A stretch of DNA of 64,000 bases from Sulfurovum sp. (GCA_030949725.1 JAUZSE010000011.1:1-64000); one strand, 5' to 3'; shown: positions 35,011-46,013, counted from the stretch's first letter. Notes: generated by a model not told the origin, from the letters alone. Numbers and translations are program-made.

Positions 35011-35740
35011 AATATTCTTTTTTAGTGATATAGATGACACACTTATGCAAACAAGACGAAAAACAGATTTTACAAAATCTACAGTAGTTGGAGCATATAC
35101 AAAAGAGGGGGAAGAGAATTCTTTTTTTTATGAGGGTACTAAACTTTTTATAGATACACTCATCGCTTCAAATATTATGTTTATACCCACAACAGCTAGA
35201 AATTTAAACTCATACAATAGAACCGTATTTGCAAAAAATGCAGCGATAAAATATGTTGTTTTGAATTTTGGAGGACTTATATTGGTTGATGGGAAAGCAG
35301 ATAGAGAGTGGGAAAGAAAGATGGATATGTCTTATACCAACATTATGACCATGGAATCCCTCTGTACACTTCTAAACCATAAGCTAGAATCGGTGAGTAT
35401 GAAATTAGTTATTAAGATAATTGATGGTTTCTATATCAGTATATACAATAAATTTAATCTTGACAATAAAAATATTCTCAAAGAGATAAAAGAAAATCTA
35501 AAAGACTTTCTATCTGAACATAAGGATTTTTATCTCTATGAAAATGACAACTCTTTTGCCATACTTCCAAACTTTTTAAATAAGAAGTTTGCAGTTGAGT
35601 ATCTCATAAAAAACAATAACCCTATACTAACTTTAGGTGCAGGAGACAATATGTCAGACCTAGATTTTATGAATTTATGTTCTTTTCGTATGATACCAAA
35701 GAAGGTTCCTGTGCGGCTTGTGTAGGAAATATTCTATTAA
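35000..35740 (+). CDS. HAD-superfamily hydrolase of the Ter biosynthetic module (end may be frameshifted)
   Basis: RIFFFSDIDDTLMQTRRK, FIPTTARNLNSYNRTVF, LTLGAGDNMSDLDFMNLCSF; overlaps previous ORF by 11 nt. Confidence 0.8.
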
Positions 35741-35742
35741 TG

Positions 35743-37257
35743 CTATCTAACCATTTGAAGCAATAAAAGTCTTGATGAATTTCTATTCTTTACCAATATT
35801 CTAACCCCATCTTCCAAAATTATGGACTGTCCTATATCTATTTTTTTTATATCATTCTGATTTGTGTAATTAAACATGTTATTTAATTTTTCATTTACAA
35901 AAACCCATTGTTTTTTATGAAAAATACAATAACCTATTCTGCTGCTATCTTTAGTATTTAATTTTTCATTGGGTATGATATTTCTATCTATATGCCAAGG
36001 GAAGATAGACTGATCTTTATAAATCATCAATCTATGGTTATCAGGCATAAATTTACCTTTTCCACTTCTGTCTGAATAGAGATTAATGATAGGTAATTCT
36101 CCTTTGTAGGGCGTAGAACAGAAAGGACAAATTGGTTTGTTACTGTTATCAAAAGCGTACCATTTTCCCACACAATCTTTATTTTCACAAGGTTGAATCA
36201 AATCTACAGTTTTAATAAGTGCACTTTCCCATTCATCTGCTGTAGGTCGTTTATTTGGATTATGTAAACCTTCTATAAATGCCATCTCAAATAATTTCGA
36301 AAGATAGGGTCCAGCGATAGTGTAAGGCATAGTGCCTGTGTCTAACCATTTTTTATCAGATGCTCTTGCTACAGAAGTATCTGTTCGATTACTTTTATCA
36401 CTAGGGTGTTCAATAAACAGTGCTTTCTCACCCATCGCCAAAGTTTCATCATTGGACGGATCATCAATATCATGTATCTTGCGACCTCTTAGAGGATGCC
36501 TGAGCAATAAATATTGGTAAATAAGGACTGCTAGTGCATGGCGATCTGTATGCCGACTGGGCAAGATTCTATTGGGATCATTTTTATCTAAATGTGTGGT
36601 CGCTATGACTTCTGGTGCGATGAAGTCTGGTGTCCCCACCACATCAGGTGGATATTTTCCTGGTACTACCAACCCATCTACATCAATCATACACGCATGT
36701 CCCGTAGAGGGAGAGATAAGTACATTTTTGTAAGACAAGTCTGAGTGTGCTAATCCTGCCGCATGCATTCTTCTTGTAGCTCTGGAAATTATCAAACATA
36801 ATCGTAGAAAGATACGCCAATCACCACGTTCTCTTGGATCAAGTCGGGTAAATCTATTGGTAGGTGCAGCGAACCATTTCCCTTCCTTCTCTCCTCCTTT
36901 GATACCTAAAAAATCATCATTGATGCTTCCATATTCAAAGAAGAAATGTTTGTCATAAATAGGCAGAACTACTCCGTGTCTCTTCCCATCGAAAATTACA
37001 CTTTCAGGCCAACAAAAGAGTGTTTTCCAATACTCACCATGCTCTTTCTCAAAAATACCTTTTCTATATAAGCCCGTTATCATTTCCAAACGCTCTAAAC
37101 CTATTTTATCTACAGGGTCTCTAAAAAAAGCTACAGCTTTTTTTCCATCTGTGGAAAAATAAACATCCTTCATCCCTCCCGAGCCAATAATTTCATCATA
37201 ATACGTAATGATTTCACCATCAGAAGTCTGCACTGTTTTAGTTTCAGCCATTGTCAT
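35743..37257 (-). CDS. Protein kinase of the TerY-P triad, with C-terminal zinc ribbon
   Basis: IIGSGGMKDVYFS, LAHSDLSYKNVLISPSTGHACMIDVDGLVV, GTPDFIAPEV; CENKDCVGKWYAFDNSNKPICPFCSTPY. Confidence 0.88.
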   Translation of the reverse strand: MTMAETKTVQTSDGEIITYYDEIIGSGGMKDVYFSTDGKKAVAFFRDPVDKIGLERLEMITGLYRKGIFEKEHGEYWKTLFCWPESVIFDGKRHGVVLPIYDKHFFFEYGSINDDFLGIKGGEKEGKWFAAPTNRFTRLDPRERGDWRIFLRLCLIISRATRRMHAAGLAHSDLSYKNVLISPSTGHACMIDVDGLVVPGKYPPDVVGTPDFIAPEVIATTHLDKNDPNRILPSRHTDRHALAVLIYQYLLLRHPLRGRKIHDIDDPSNDETLAMGEKALFIEHPSDKSNRTDTSVARASDKKWLDTGTMPYTIAGPYLSKLFEMAFIEGLHNPNKRPTADEWESALIKTVDLIQPCENKDCVGKWYAFDNSNKPICPFCSTPYKGELPIINLYSDRSGKGKFMPDNHRLMIYKDQSIFPWHIDRNIIPNEKLNTKDSSRIGYCIFHKKQWVFVNEKLNNMFNYTNQNDIKKIDIGQSIILEDGVRILVKNRNSSRLLLLQMVR

Positions 37258-38696
37258 CTTCCTTCACCTCAATCAGATCTATATTCTCATCTTCAGGTAG
37301 TGCATTTTCTGATGGTAATAAAAGTGCGATGGTTCTATCGTCATGATTGCCTTTGGACCAAAAGTCCAACCACCTAAGTAAATCTTTCCGAGCAGATGCA
37401 CTATCTTTTTGCGTAACAAAAGAAGATATTTTAGCCCAAAAATCATCCCATTTTTCAACACTTCCCAAAGATTCATCCGTCTCAAAATAAGGATCAGATA
37501 CGCCATCTGTTGCCAAGATAAGCGCAGTAAAATCCTGCACCAATTCTATCTTGATACGACTAGTATCATAGAAAAAACTTGCATCCAAAAAGCGTGTCTG
37601 TCCTGCAAATTCTCCACTGTCAGGTTCACCAAGTAAAAGAACATCTTTTTCTTTCGTATATAAAGCTATCACCCCATCACCTACCCAAAAAGTTACAACA
37701 AGATGTCCGTATTTCGTTTTTTTGTGTGCCGCCATTAATAAGGTAGTAGAATAATCTTTAATATCATTATGCGTTTCTTCTGCTTCATCAGCTATACCTT
37801 TTAAGCCTGTATACGCAGCACTTAAAATAGTTTCTTTCAATTTAGAATCTAAAATATTTTTCAATTCATCTGTTTTGTTTTCATGATAGTTGAAAAATAT
37901 TTCTTCCAAATCTTTGCCCAACTCAGAAGACAAAACCTTTTCAAGTGCAGAGGTAGATTTATCCACTGCGATTTGTGCCCCCTCTCCTAGCCAAAGGATA
38001 ACTACCCCCACCATCTGAAATCACAAGGATAGACCATCCAGATTTAGAGGCAAGTATCTCACCATCATCATCTCTATAGGTACCAACATGTGCATGAGAA
38101 CGACCTCTTTTGGAGGCATACAACAAACGGCTTCCATCTTCTGCCTCAACGAGCATGCTATCTTCATGGGGTTTTGGATAAGGTATATCTTCTTCAGGTT
38201 CCAACGTTTTCCAAAGTGATTTTGGATCAGGAATCACAGTCAAAGAGACTACACCTTTTGTTTTTTGTTCATAGCCTTTTGAAGATTTGAATACACCGTG
38301 TATTTCAAGTTTAAACGTACCTGCATTCTCAGCTTCACCTTCAAGACATTGTGTTTCGTTATTCCAAGAAATGCCGACTATATCTTCAAGTCCAGCAATG
38401 TCATCGATACGAAAATCACCCAATACTGTTGCAGGAGCATTTAATAATTCTGGTTTTAAATGATTTGTTTTACCCACAGAAATATTTTCTATTCTATAAT
38501 GGAGTTCCAATACGGGCAATAACTCTTTGCTTTTATCATTTATCATCTTGTCTATCATGTCTAATCCTTCAGATACTTGACTCTTAGACAACATAGATTC
38601 AATCAGATTGTTGTCTATATCCATTCGTCCTGTGTATGCAACATCTTTTAGGTAAGCGTTGATTATCACTTGTAGATACGCTTTTTTTCTACTCAT
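37244..38696 (-). CDS. PP2C-type protein phosphatase of the TerY-P triad (frameshift near 37980)
   Basis: GRSHAHVGTYRDDDG...GWSILVISDGGGSYPLAR-EGAQIAVDKS across two frames; LILATDGVSDPYFETDE. Confidence 0.83.
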
Positions 38697-38711
38697 TTAC
38701 TTCCTTCTCTC

Positions 38712-39530
38712 TCACCCTTGTCCACGTTTGACACTGAAGTCTCCGCTGCCTGAGGCAAAATTATTTTCATTGTCACACCACGGACAAATTGCTTTTCCTT
38801 CACCCTCTATACACATGATTTTTTCACAAAGTCCACATACTGCAAAGGCTACAGGGTTACCACAGTGAGGACAACCAGGAGTGCCTAACAAAGCACTAGC
38901 TTCCATCTCGTTGACTTCACTCTCCGATGACCAATTAAAGTAATCTTCGGTGATGGGGAAACATCCTTCGAGATTGTATTGGAGGTTTTGGTTATATTTG
39001 TCAAATGATTGCAAGGTTGCCATACGCGAATACTTCATCAGATAGGGTTGTTTTTTTGTTTTACATCTTCCTGTTAAGATTACAGTATTAGGATCAGTTT
39101 GAGAATGCTGATCTGTTTGGGCAAAGCTTAATTTATCTCCCACCTTGGTTAGGTCAATGCCATCACTGCCCTTACCTGCATCTGCTTTTTGACTCTGCGT
39201 TTTGACAGAATTGGAAATCCAGTCAACAAACTTACGAAAATCATCATCCCCACTGCCTTCATAGATCAATACATGGGGTGTTAATTGTTTTAAGACTGAA
39301 GTATCTGCTCCATTTCCTAGGGTAATCGCCACGATGGGTGTCAAAGTAAAAACTTCTTTTACTTCTCTATCAAAAGTAATCACAGAAAGGAGTACAGTCT
39401 CAAGGGCATAAGGATCTTGTCTTAGGGCATTCATCATCGCCCTGAGTCCCTCGTTTACTGAATTAATTGGTTCTCCATTCATTGATCCACTTGAATCAAT
39501 GAGTAGATAAACAGGTAATTTTCTACTCAT
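38712..39530 (-). CDS. terY: TerY-like vWA-domain protein with zinc ribbon
   Basis: LPVYLLIDSSGSMNGEPINSVNEGLRAMMNALRQDPYALETVLLSVITF; CPHCGNPVAFAVCGLCEKIMCIEGEGKAICPWC. Confidence 0.88.
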   Translation of the reverse strand: MSRKLPVYLLIDSSGSMNGEPINSVNEGLRAMMNALRQDPYALETVLLSVITFDREVKEVFTLTPIVAITLGNGADTSVLKQLTPHVLIYEGSGDDDFRKFVDWISNSVKTQSQKADAGKGSDGIDLTKVGDKLSFAQTDQHSQTDPNTVILTGRCKTKKQPYLMKYSRMATLQSFDKYNQNLQYNLEGCFPITEDYFNWSSESEVNEMEASALLGTPGCPHCGNPVAFAVCGLCEKIMCIEGEGKAICPWCDNENNFASGSGDFSVKRGQG

Positions 39531-39551
39531 TTGCTTACTCCTTTTACTAAA

Positions 39552-40193
39552 TTAATGTTTACTCAAATCAATGATATTTACTTCAGGAGGTGGTGGTGGC
39601 AATTCTCCAAATCCATTTGTTTCTTTGCCTGCATCAACTTGTTGGCTACTTACAGAGATACTAGAAGAAACCCATTTGAAAAATGCAGCGATAGAGTTTG
39701 AATCTGCTTCATCAAGTTTGACAATGGCTTCTGTGATTTTTTTGAGATCATCTATTTGTGCACCTGGACCAGCGGCACAGGCAACAAACATACCCATCTT
39801 TATTTTCTTCAAGGCTGCAATTCCTTTTTTTAAGTCATCTGTAGCCATACCATCTGTAAATAAAAACGCTATAGGTCTCCAATCACGGCGACCAGAGCTC
39901 AAAACTTCACGTTCTACACACTCGACCAATACCTCCAAAGCTTCACCCATGGAAGTCATCCCATTTGTTTTAAGCGTTGGTACCTGAAATTCAGTTAATT
40001 CTTTTAATTCTTCAAGTTGCTGTGCCGTAGAATTAAATTCTATCACTGATAAATAGGCTGTTTCCAAAGCGTGAGGGTCTCTTCTCAATGCAGTGACCAA
40101 TGAATCCAGACCATTTTGAACAGCTTCCAGGGCTTCTCCCTCCATCGAATAAGAGGTGTCTATCAACAAATATACGGGTAATCTACGATTCAT
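39552..40193 (-). CDS. terY: TerY-like vWA-domain protein
   Basis: LPVYLLIDTSYSMEGEALEAVQNGLDSLVTALRRDPHALETAYLSVIEF. Confidence 0.9.
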   Translation of the reverse strand: MNRRLPVYLLIDTSYSMEGEALEAVQNGLDSLVTALRRDPHALETAYLSVIEFNSTAQQLEELKELTEFQVPTLKTNGMTSMGEALEVLVECVEREVLSSGRRDWRPIAFLFTDGMATDDLKKGIAALKKIKMGMFVACAAGPGAQIDDLKKITEAIVKLDEADSNSIAAFFKWVSSSISVSSQQVDAGKETNGFGELPPPPPEVNIIDLSKH

Positions 40194-40362
40194 ATCGTTT
40201 CCTTTTATCTCAACACCTTAGCCAAAAACAAAAACAAAATATAAGCCAAAGCCATGAGACAACTACTATAATTTTAAACCAAAAAAACATAAAGTTATCC
40301 CATGACAGAAATTATAACACTCTTAAGATGTATCGCACCTATAATTGTAAAAAACAAGCATA

Positions 40363-41640
40363 AGGACAACAAGATAAACAAACCCAAAATAAGCTAAAAT
40401 ACTATTTATGAAAAAGTACCCAAAAGAAATAGAAGAGCAAATGCTAAATCTATATAAAAGTTTATCAGAGAAAGACAGAAGACGCTACGCAGGAATAGAA
40501 GCAACCAAATTAAGTCATGGAGGGATAAGCTATATATGCGAAATCTTTGAATGTGACTATAGTGGTGTGTCAAGAGGACAAAAAGAGTTAAGAACAGAAT
40601 TAGATAAAGATAATAAAAGACAAAGAGAAGAGGGAGGAGGAAGAAAGTCTATATTGCTCACAAGAGAAGGCTTAGACGAAGCATTCCTAGAGGTTATCGC
40701 AGAGAGTACAGCAGGTTCACCGATGGATGAGACGATAAAGTGGACAAATTTATCACGGAAAGAGCTACAAACTAGATTGTCAGAGAAAGGTTTTGTAGTT
40801 GATGTGGATATAGTGAAACAACTCTTAAAAAACATCATTTTCGTAAGCGACAAGCATTTAAAACACTTTCAGGAAAAGTAGATGTTGCAAATAGAGATGA
40901 GCAATTTAAAAATATTGAAAAACTAAAAGAAGAATATAAGAAAGAGGGGAATCCTGTTTTGAGTATGGATGTAAAAAAAAGAGTTTTTAGGAAATTTATA
41001 CCGAGAAGGTAAACTGTATACTCAAGAGATAATTAAAGTTAAAGACCATGATTTTCCTTCTTACGCAGAGGGAAAAATTGTCCCCATGGGCTGTATGATA
41101 TAAACCTAAATATTGGTTATATTACCATAGGGACAAGTGCTGATACCAGTGAATTTGCTTGTGAATCTATCAAAAATTGGTGGTTAAATTATGGATATAT
41201 TGAATATCAAGGACATGATAAACTGCTACTACTGTGCGATGGTGGGGGCAGTAATAGCTCTCGTCACTATATTTTTAAAGAAGATTTACAGAAGTTATCA
41301 GAGGAATTACAAATTGAAATTCGTATTGCTCATTATCCTCCTTATACATCAAAGTATAATCCTATAGAACATCGCCTATTCCCTCATATCACAAGAGCTT
41401 TACAAGGAGTCATTTTTACAAGTGTAGAGTTAGTAAATACCCTTATTGCACAAACTAAAACGACTACAGGATTGAAAGTTTTTAGTTCTATTCTTGATAA
41501 GGTATTTCATACAAAAAGAAAATATGCAGAGGGCTTTAAAGAGAATATGAAAATTATCTTTGATATACATTTACCACTTTGGAATTATGTTGCTATTCCT
41601 AAAAAGTACTAGTAATTTGGTTTTATTTATGTTTTAGTCC
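40363..41640 (+). mobile_element. ISAzo13-like insertion sequence, copy 1 (1278 bp)
   Basis: Ends AGGACAACAAG...GTTTTAGTCC flanked by TA on both sides; excision restores the host IS4-like ORF. Internal protein SNSSRHYIFKEDLQKLSEELQIEIRIAHYPPYTSKYNPIEHRLFPHITRALQGV. Confidence 0.88.
40408..41611 (+). CDS. ISAzo13-like transposase, in several frames
   Basis: First ORF 40408-40881; continues as HHFRKRQAFKTLSGKVDVANRDEQFKNIEKLKEEYKKEGNPVLSMDVKKK/EFLGNLYREGKLYTQE/...GKIVPHGLYDINLNIGYITIGTSADTSEFACESIKNWW. Confidence 0.8.
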
Positions 41641-42971
41641 TAAACAACTACAAATCATCATCCAAGCCTTGCTCTCAATGCGAGGACGGATTACTATGTT
41701 AGGATTAAGTAGATGGAGTGAAAAAGGAGGGAGTTATCGAACTATCACACGCTTCTTTCATTCAAAGATAAATTGGGAAGAAATCAATTGGATGTTTATC
41801 AAAACGCATTTAACAAAAAAGGGTTCAGTCTATCTTTTGGGTGGAGATGAAGTAGTAGTAAGCAAAAGTGGGAAGCATACTTATGGGATAGATAGGTTTT
41901 ATTCTTCTATCCAAAACCAAGTGATACAAAGTTTGGCATTTCTCAATCTTTCCTTGATAAGTGTAGAAACAAGAAAAGCTTATCCACTAAGTACACAACA
42001 AATAGTTCGAGAGAAAAAAGAAGGTTGTATCAAAGACAAAAGTGTAAAGAAGAGTAAAAAAAGAAGCATAATAAAGTCGGAAGACCTGTAGGCAGTGGGA
42101 ATCAAGATAAAAAGATATTGAACTCTCTCCCTATCTTAAATTTGTCCAAGAGTCCGTAAATAAGGCACTTAAACGGATTGACAAGCATATTGATATTGTT
42201 TATTTTGTCTTTGATGGAGCATTTGGAAATAATCCTGCTGTACAAATGGTGAGGCAATGTGGATTACATATCATTTCTAAACTTCAAAAAACTCTGCACT
42301 GCTATTTCCTTATAGTGGAGAGTATGCAGGAAGAGGATCTCCTAGGAAATATGGAGATGCTATTGACTATGATAATCTTCCAGAACCCTATCTAAAATCA
42401 GATACCATAGACGAAGATAAGAATATCCAAACAAGAATTTATCAAATGGAAATGCTACATCGTAAGTTTGCAGATAGGCTCAATGTTGTAATTATTCAAA
42501 AGATAAATTTAAGCACAGGTAAAATTGCTCATGTAAATCTCTTCTCTACAGATTTGACATTAGACTATAAAAAGATTGTTGATTACTATTCACTTCGTTT
42601 TCAGATTGAATTTGTCTTCCGAGATGCCAAACAATATTGGGGAATGGAGGATTTTATGAATATTAAAAAAACACCTATCCATAATTGGGCAAATCTCTCT
42701 ACTTTTATGGTCAACTTTTCTCATGGATTACGTCAAAACTCTACTATGAAAGAGATGAGTATTCTTGACCTAAAAGCCCACTATCACGGGATTAAATACG
42801 TCAAAGAAGTATTTAAATTACTTCCGCATTTAGCTAACGCGTATTTAATTCAGACGGTATCGCTTAAGATTGCCAATTTAGGGGCTATTCACTCTACTGA
42901 GAGGGTGGGTTAGTGGGGTTTTTTGGCTAAGGTATTGTTTATCTATATTATGATTTTATTTTGGTCATTTT

Positions 42972-43555
42972 TTAAAGAAATTTACTTGCAAATTTATCAA
43001 CAAATCCTTGTAGCCCTGCCGTATATCCTGTACCAACAGCCTTAAATCTCCAACTTCCAGATTTTTTATAGATACGTCCAAATTCTATGGCAGTTTCAGT
43101 TGAAAAGTCTTCATCTAGCTCATATTTTGCAATTTCATTATCGTTACTTGTATCAAAAATTCTTACAAATGAGTTTAATACTTGTCCAAAGTTTTGACCT
43201 CTTGCTTGAGCATCATGAATAGTCACTACAATCACAAGTTCTTTGATGTTATCTGAGATATCGTTAAGCGTGACATTGATAAGCTCATCATCACCTTCAC
43301 CAGACCCATCTAAATTATCTCCTGTATGTTCAAGTGCACCACAAGGAGAAGTTAGGTTGTTGTAAAAGATAAAATGTGGTTGTGAAGGTATTTCCCCATT
43401 TGATCCAATCATAAAAATATAGATGCATCCAAATCAAAGTCAGTACCAGTATCAGATTCGTTGGTGTCCCATGCTAATCCAATACCTATCTTGTTGAGTC
43501 CTGGTGCTTCTTTCCCTAAATCTATTCGGCCACCTTTGCTTAAGTTGATTCCCAT
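42972..43555 (-). CDS. TerD-family protein, third copy (frameshift near 43420)
   Basis: MGINLSKGGRIDLGKEAPGLNKIGIGLAWDTNESDTGTDFDLDASIF then GSNGEIPSQPHFIFYNNLTSPCGALEHTGDNLDGSGEGDDE. Confidence 0.9.
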
Positions 43556-43570
43556 TTTTTATCCTTTTTA

Positions 43571-44849
43571 GGACTAAAACATAAATAAAACCAAATTACT
43601 AGTACTTTTTAGGAATAGCAACATAATTCCAAAGTGGTAAATGTATATCAAAGATAATTTTCATATTCTCTTTAAAGCCCTCTGCATATTTTCTTTTTGT
43701 ATGAAATACCTTATCAAGAATAGAACTAAAAACTTTCAATCCTGTAGTCGTTTTAGTTTGTGCAATAAGGGTATTTACTAACTCTACACTTGTAAAAATG
43801 ACTCCTTGTAAAGCTCTTGTGATATGAGGGAATAGGCGATGTTCTATAGGATTATACTTTGATGTATAAGGAGGATAATGAGCAATACGAATTTCAATTT
43901 GTAATTCCTCTGATAACTTCTGTAAATCTTCTTTAAAAATATAGTGACGAGAGCTATTACTGCCCCCACCATCGCACAGTAGTAGCAGTTTATCATGTCC
44001 TTGATATTCAATATATCCATAATTTAACCACCAATTTTTGATAGATTCACAAGCAAATTCACTGGTATCAGCACTTGTCCCTATGGTAATATAACCAATA
44101 TTTAGGTTTATATCATACAGCCCATGGGGGACAATTTTTCCCTCTGCGTAAGAAGGAAAATCATGGTCTTTAACTTTAATTATCTCTTGAGTATACAGTT
44201 TACCTTCTCGGTATAAATTTCCTAAAAACTCTTTTTTTTACATCCATACTCAAAACAGGATTCCCCTCTTTCTTATATTCTTCTTTTAGTTTTTCAATAT
44301 TTTTAAATTGCTCATCTCTATTTGCAACATCTACTTTTCCTGAAAGTGTTTTAAATGCTTGTCGCTTACGAAAATGATGTTTTTTAAGAGTTGTTTCACT
44401 ATATCCACATCAACTACAAAACCTTTCTCTGACAATCTAGTTTGTAGCTCTTTCCGTGATAAATTTGTCCACTTTATCGTCTCATCCATCGGTGAACCTG
44501 CTGTACTCTCTGCGATAACCTCTAGGAATGCTTCGTCTAAGCCTTCTCTTGTGAGCAATATAGACTTTCTTCCTCCTCCCTCTTCTCTTTGTCTTTTATT
44601 ATCTTTATCTAATTCTGTTCTTAACTCTTTTTGTCCTCTTGACACACCACTATAGTCACATTCAAAGATTTCGCATATATAGCTTATCCCTCCATGACTT
44701 AATTTGGTTGCTTCTATTCCTGCGTAGCGTCTTCTGTCTTTCTCTGATAAACTTTTATATAGATTTAGCATTTGCTCTTCTATTTCTTTTGGGTACTTTT
44801 TCATAAATAGTATTTTAGCTTATTTTGGGTTTGTTTATCTTGTTGTCCT
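43571..44849 (-). mobile_element. ISAzo13-like insertion sequence, copy 2 (1279 bp, inverted relative to copy 1)
   Basis: Same ends as copy 1, flanked by TA; first ORF 44331-44804 is 157/157 aa identical; differs by C5 instead of C4. Confidence 0.9.
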
Positions 44850-44865
44850 TAGTTAATTTATTTAT

Positions 44866-46013
44866 TTATGATAAGTATTGCTGAATTACATGTAATGAAT
44901 CAGCAATAGGTGCTGCCCATGGTATATCATAAGCTCTTGCTACAATAAATACTGTAAAGAAACTATATATTCCTAAGAGACTATATGCTTTTTTCTTACC
45001 CATTCCATGACCAAAAAAAGAATATGAATACTGCGGCAATGGTTAAAAATAATAAAAGCAATCTAAGTTCTACAATATCTGATGCAATGTCTTTGGGGAT
45101 ATATATGGGACCATATATAATGGCATATAAAAATAATGGTAGTCCTAAAGCAAAACATATATCAAAAATATTACTTCCTAAAGCATTAGATACAGCATCA
45201 TCATAATTTCCTTTTTTTTGCATCTTTCATAGATAAGATAGTATCAGGGACACTACTCGCAGCAGCAATGATGATAACGGCTACAAAATAACTAGCAATA
45301 CCAATTTCACTTGCAAATAATTCTGCTGCTTCAACAAGGAAGAAACAAGCAATCATTATAAATATAGTCGCAACAGTGAGGAGTTGCCAAGAGTTACTAG
45401 TTGTAAGTTTATTCCCACCTATAACAGCATATTCTAAGTCTAATTTCAATAAAGAAATTACTCTGTTAGATTTAATTTCTTCTTCCTCATCTTCTTCTTC
45501 CTCGTCTGCATTACTTGCATCTTCTTTATGTGTGTTTTTTCTCATAGCAAATAACATATATCCAGCATATCCAACATAAAGTAACATAAGTATCATCCCA
45601 TGCCACCATTCTAGTTTTTCGCCAATGGTTATTATCAAGATAAACTCTACAGCAATAAGCGTCAATCCATCACGTAAGATTACTTTTTTGGATACATTTA
45701 TAGAGGAAAGTCTAAACATTTTTAATGCAATAAGAATACTTAACGCGGGAATAACCATCGTGTTAAAAACTGCACTACCTGCCGTTGTCCCAATACCTCC
45801 TGCAAAACCAGTTGTATTTGCATAGAAAAATAAAAATACAAACGTAACAAACAATTCAGGCATTGAGCTTCCGATAGCATTGATAGTAGCACCTTTTACG
45901 CCATCTGTCATATTTCGACCTAGATGATCTGCCGCTATTTCAAACCCATCACATGCTTTTGCTATAATCCATGTGGTAAATACCACCATTGTAAGTGCAA
46001 TTATTATTTCCAC
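44866..46013 (-). CDS. CaCA-type sodium/calcium (cation) antiporter (frameshifts near 45000 and 45215)
   Basis: DHLGRNMTDGVKGATINAIGSSMPELFVTF; second repeat SSVPDTILSMKDAKK...NALGSNIFDICFALGLPLFLY; ends AYDIPWAAPIADSLHVIQQYLS*. Confidence 0.82.

Larger units (their letters stand above)
40302..42913 (+). pseudogene. IS4-like transposase, split by ISAzo13-like insertion and frameshifted
   Basis: Fragments VYLLGGDEVVVSKSGKHTYGIDRFY, IDIVYFVFDGAFGNNPAVQMVRQCGLHIISKLQ, VDYYSLRFQIEFVFRDAKQYWGMEDFMN. Confidence 0.78.
40216..42932 (+). mobile_element. IS4-like (DDE) insertion sequence interrupted by an ISAzo13-like element
   Basis: Inverted ends CCTTAGCCAAAAA / TTTTTTGGCTAAGG; transposase reads through when 40363-41642 is removed (MTEIITLLRCIAPIIVKNKH|KQLQIIIQALLSMRGRITMLGLSRW). 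Confidence 0.75.

Noticed and set aside
40363-44849. Composite transposon formed by the two ISAzo13-like copies carrying terD
   Set aside because: Each copy is flanked by its own TA pair, and excising copy 1 alone restores the IS4-like ORF, so the copies inserted independently.
45376-45579. Plus-strand 67-aa ORF with a poly-Ser tract
   Set aside because: Antisense of the acidic Glu/Asp loop of the CaCA antiporter.
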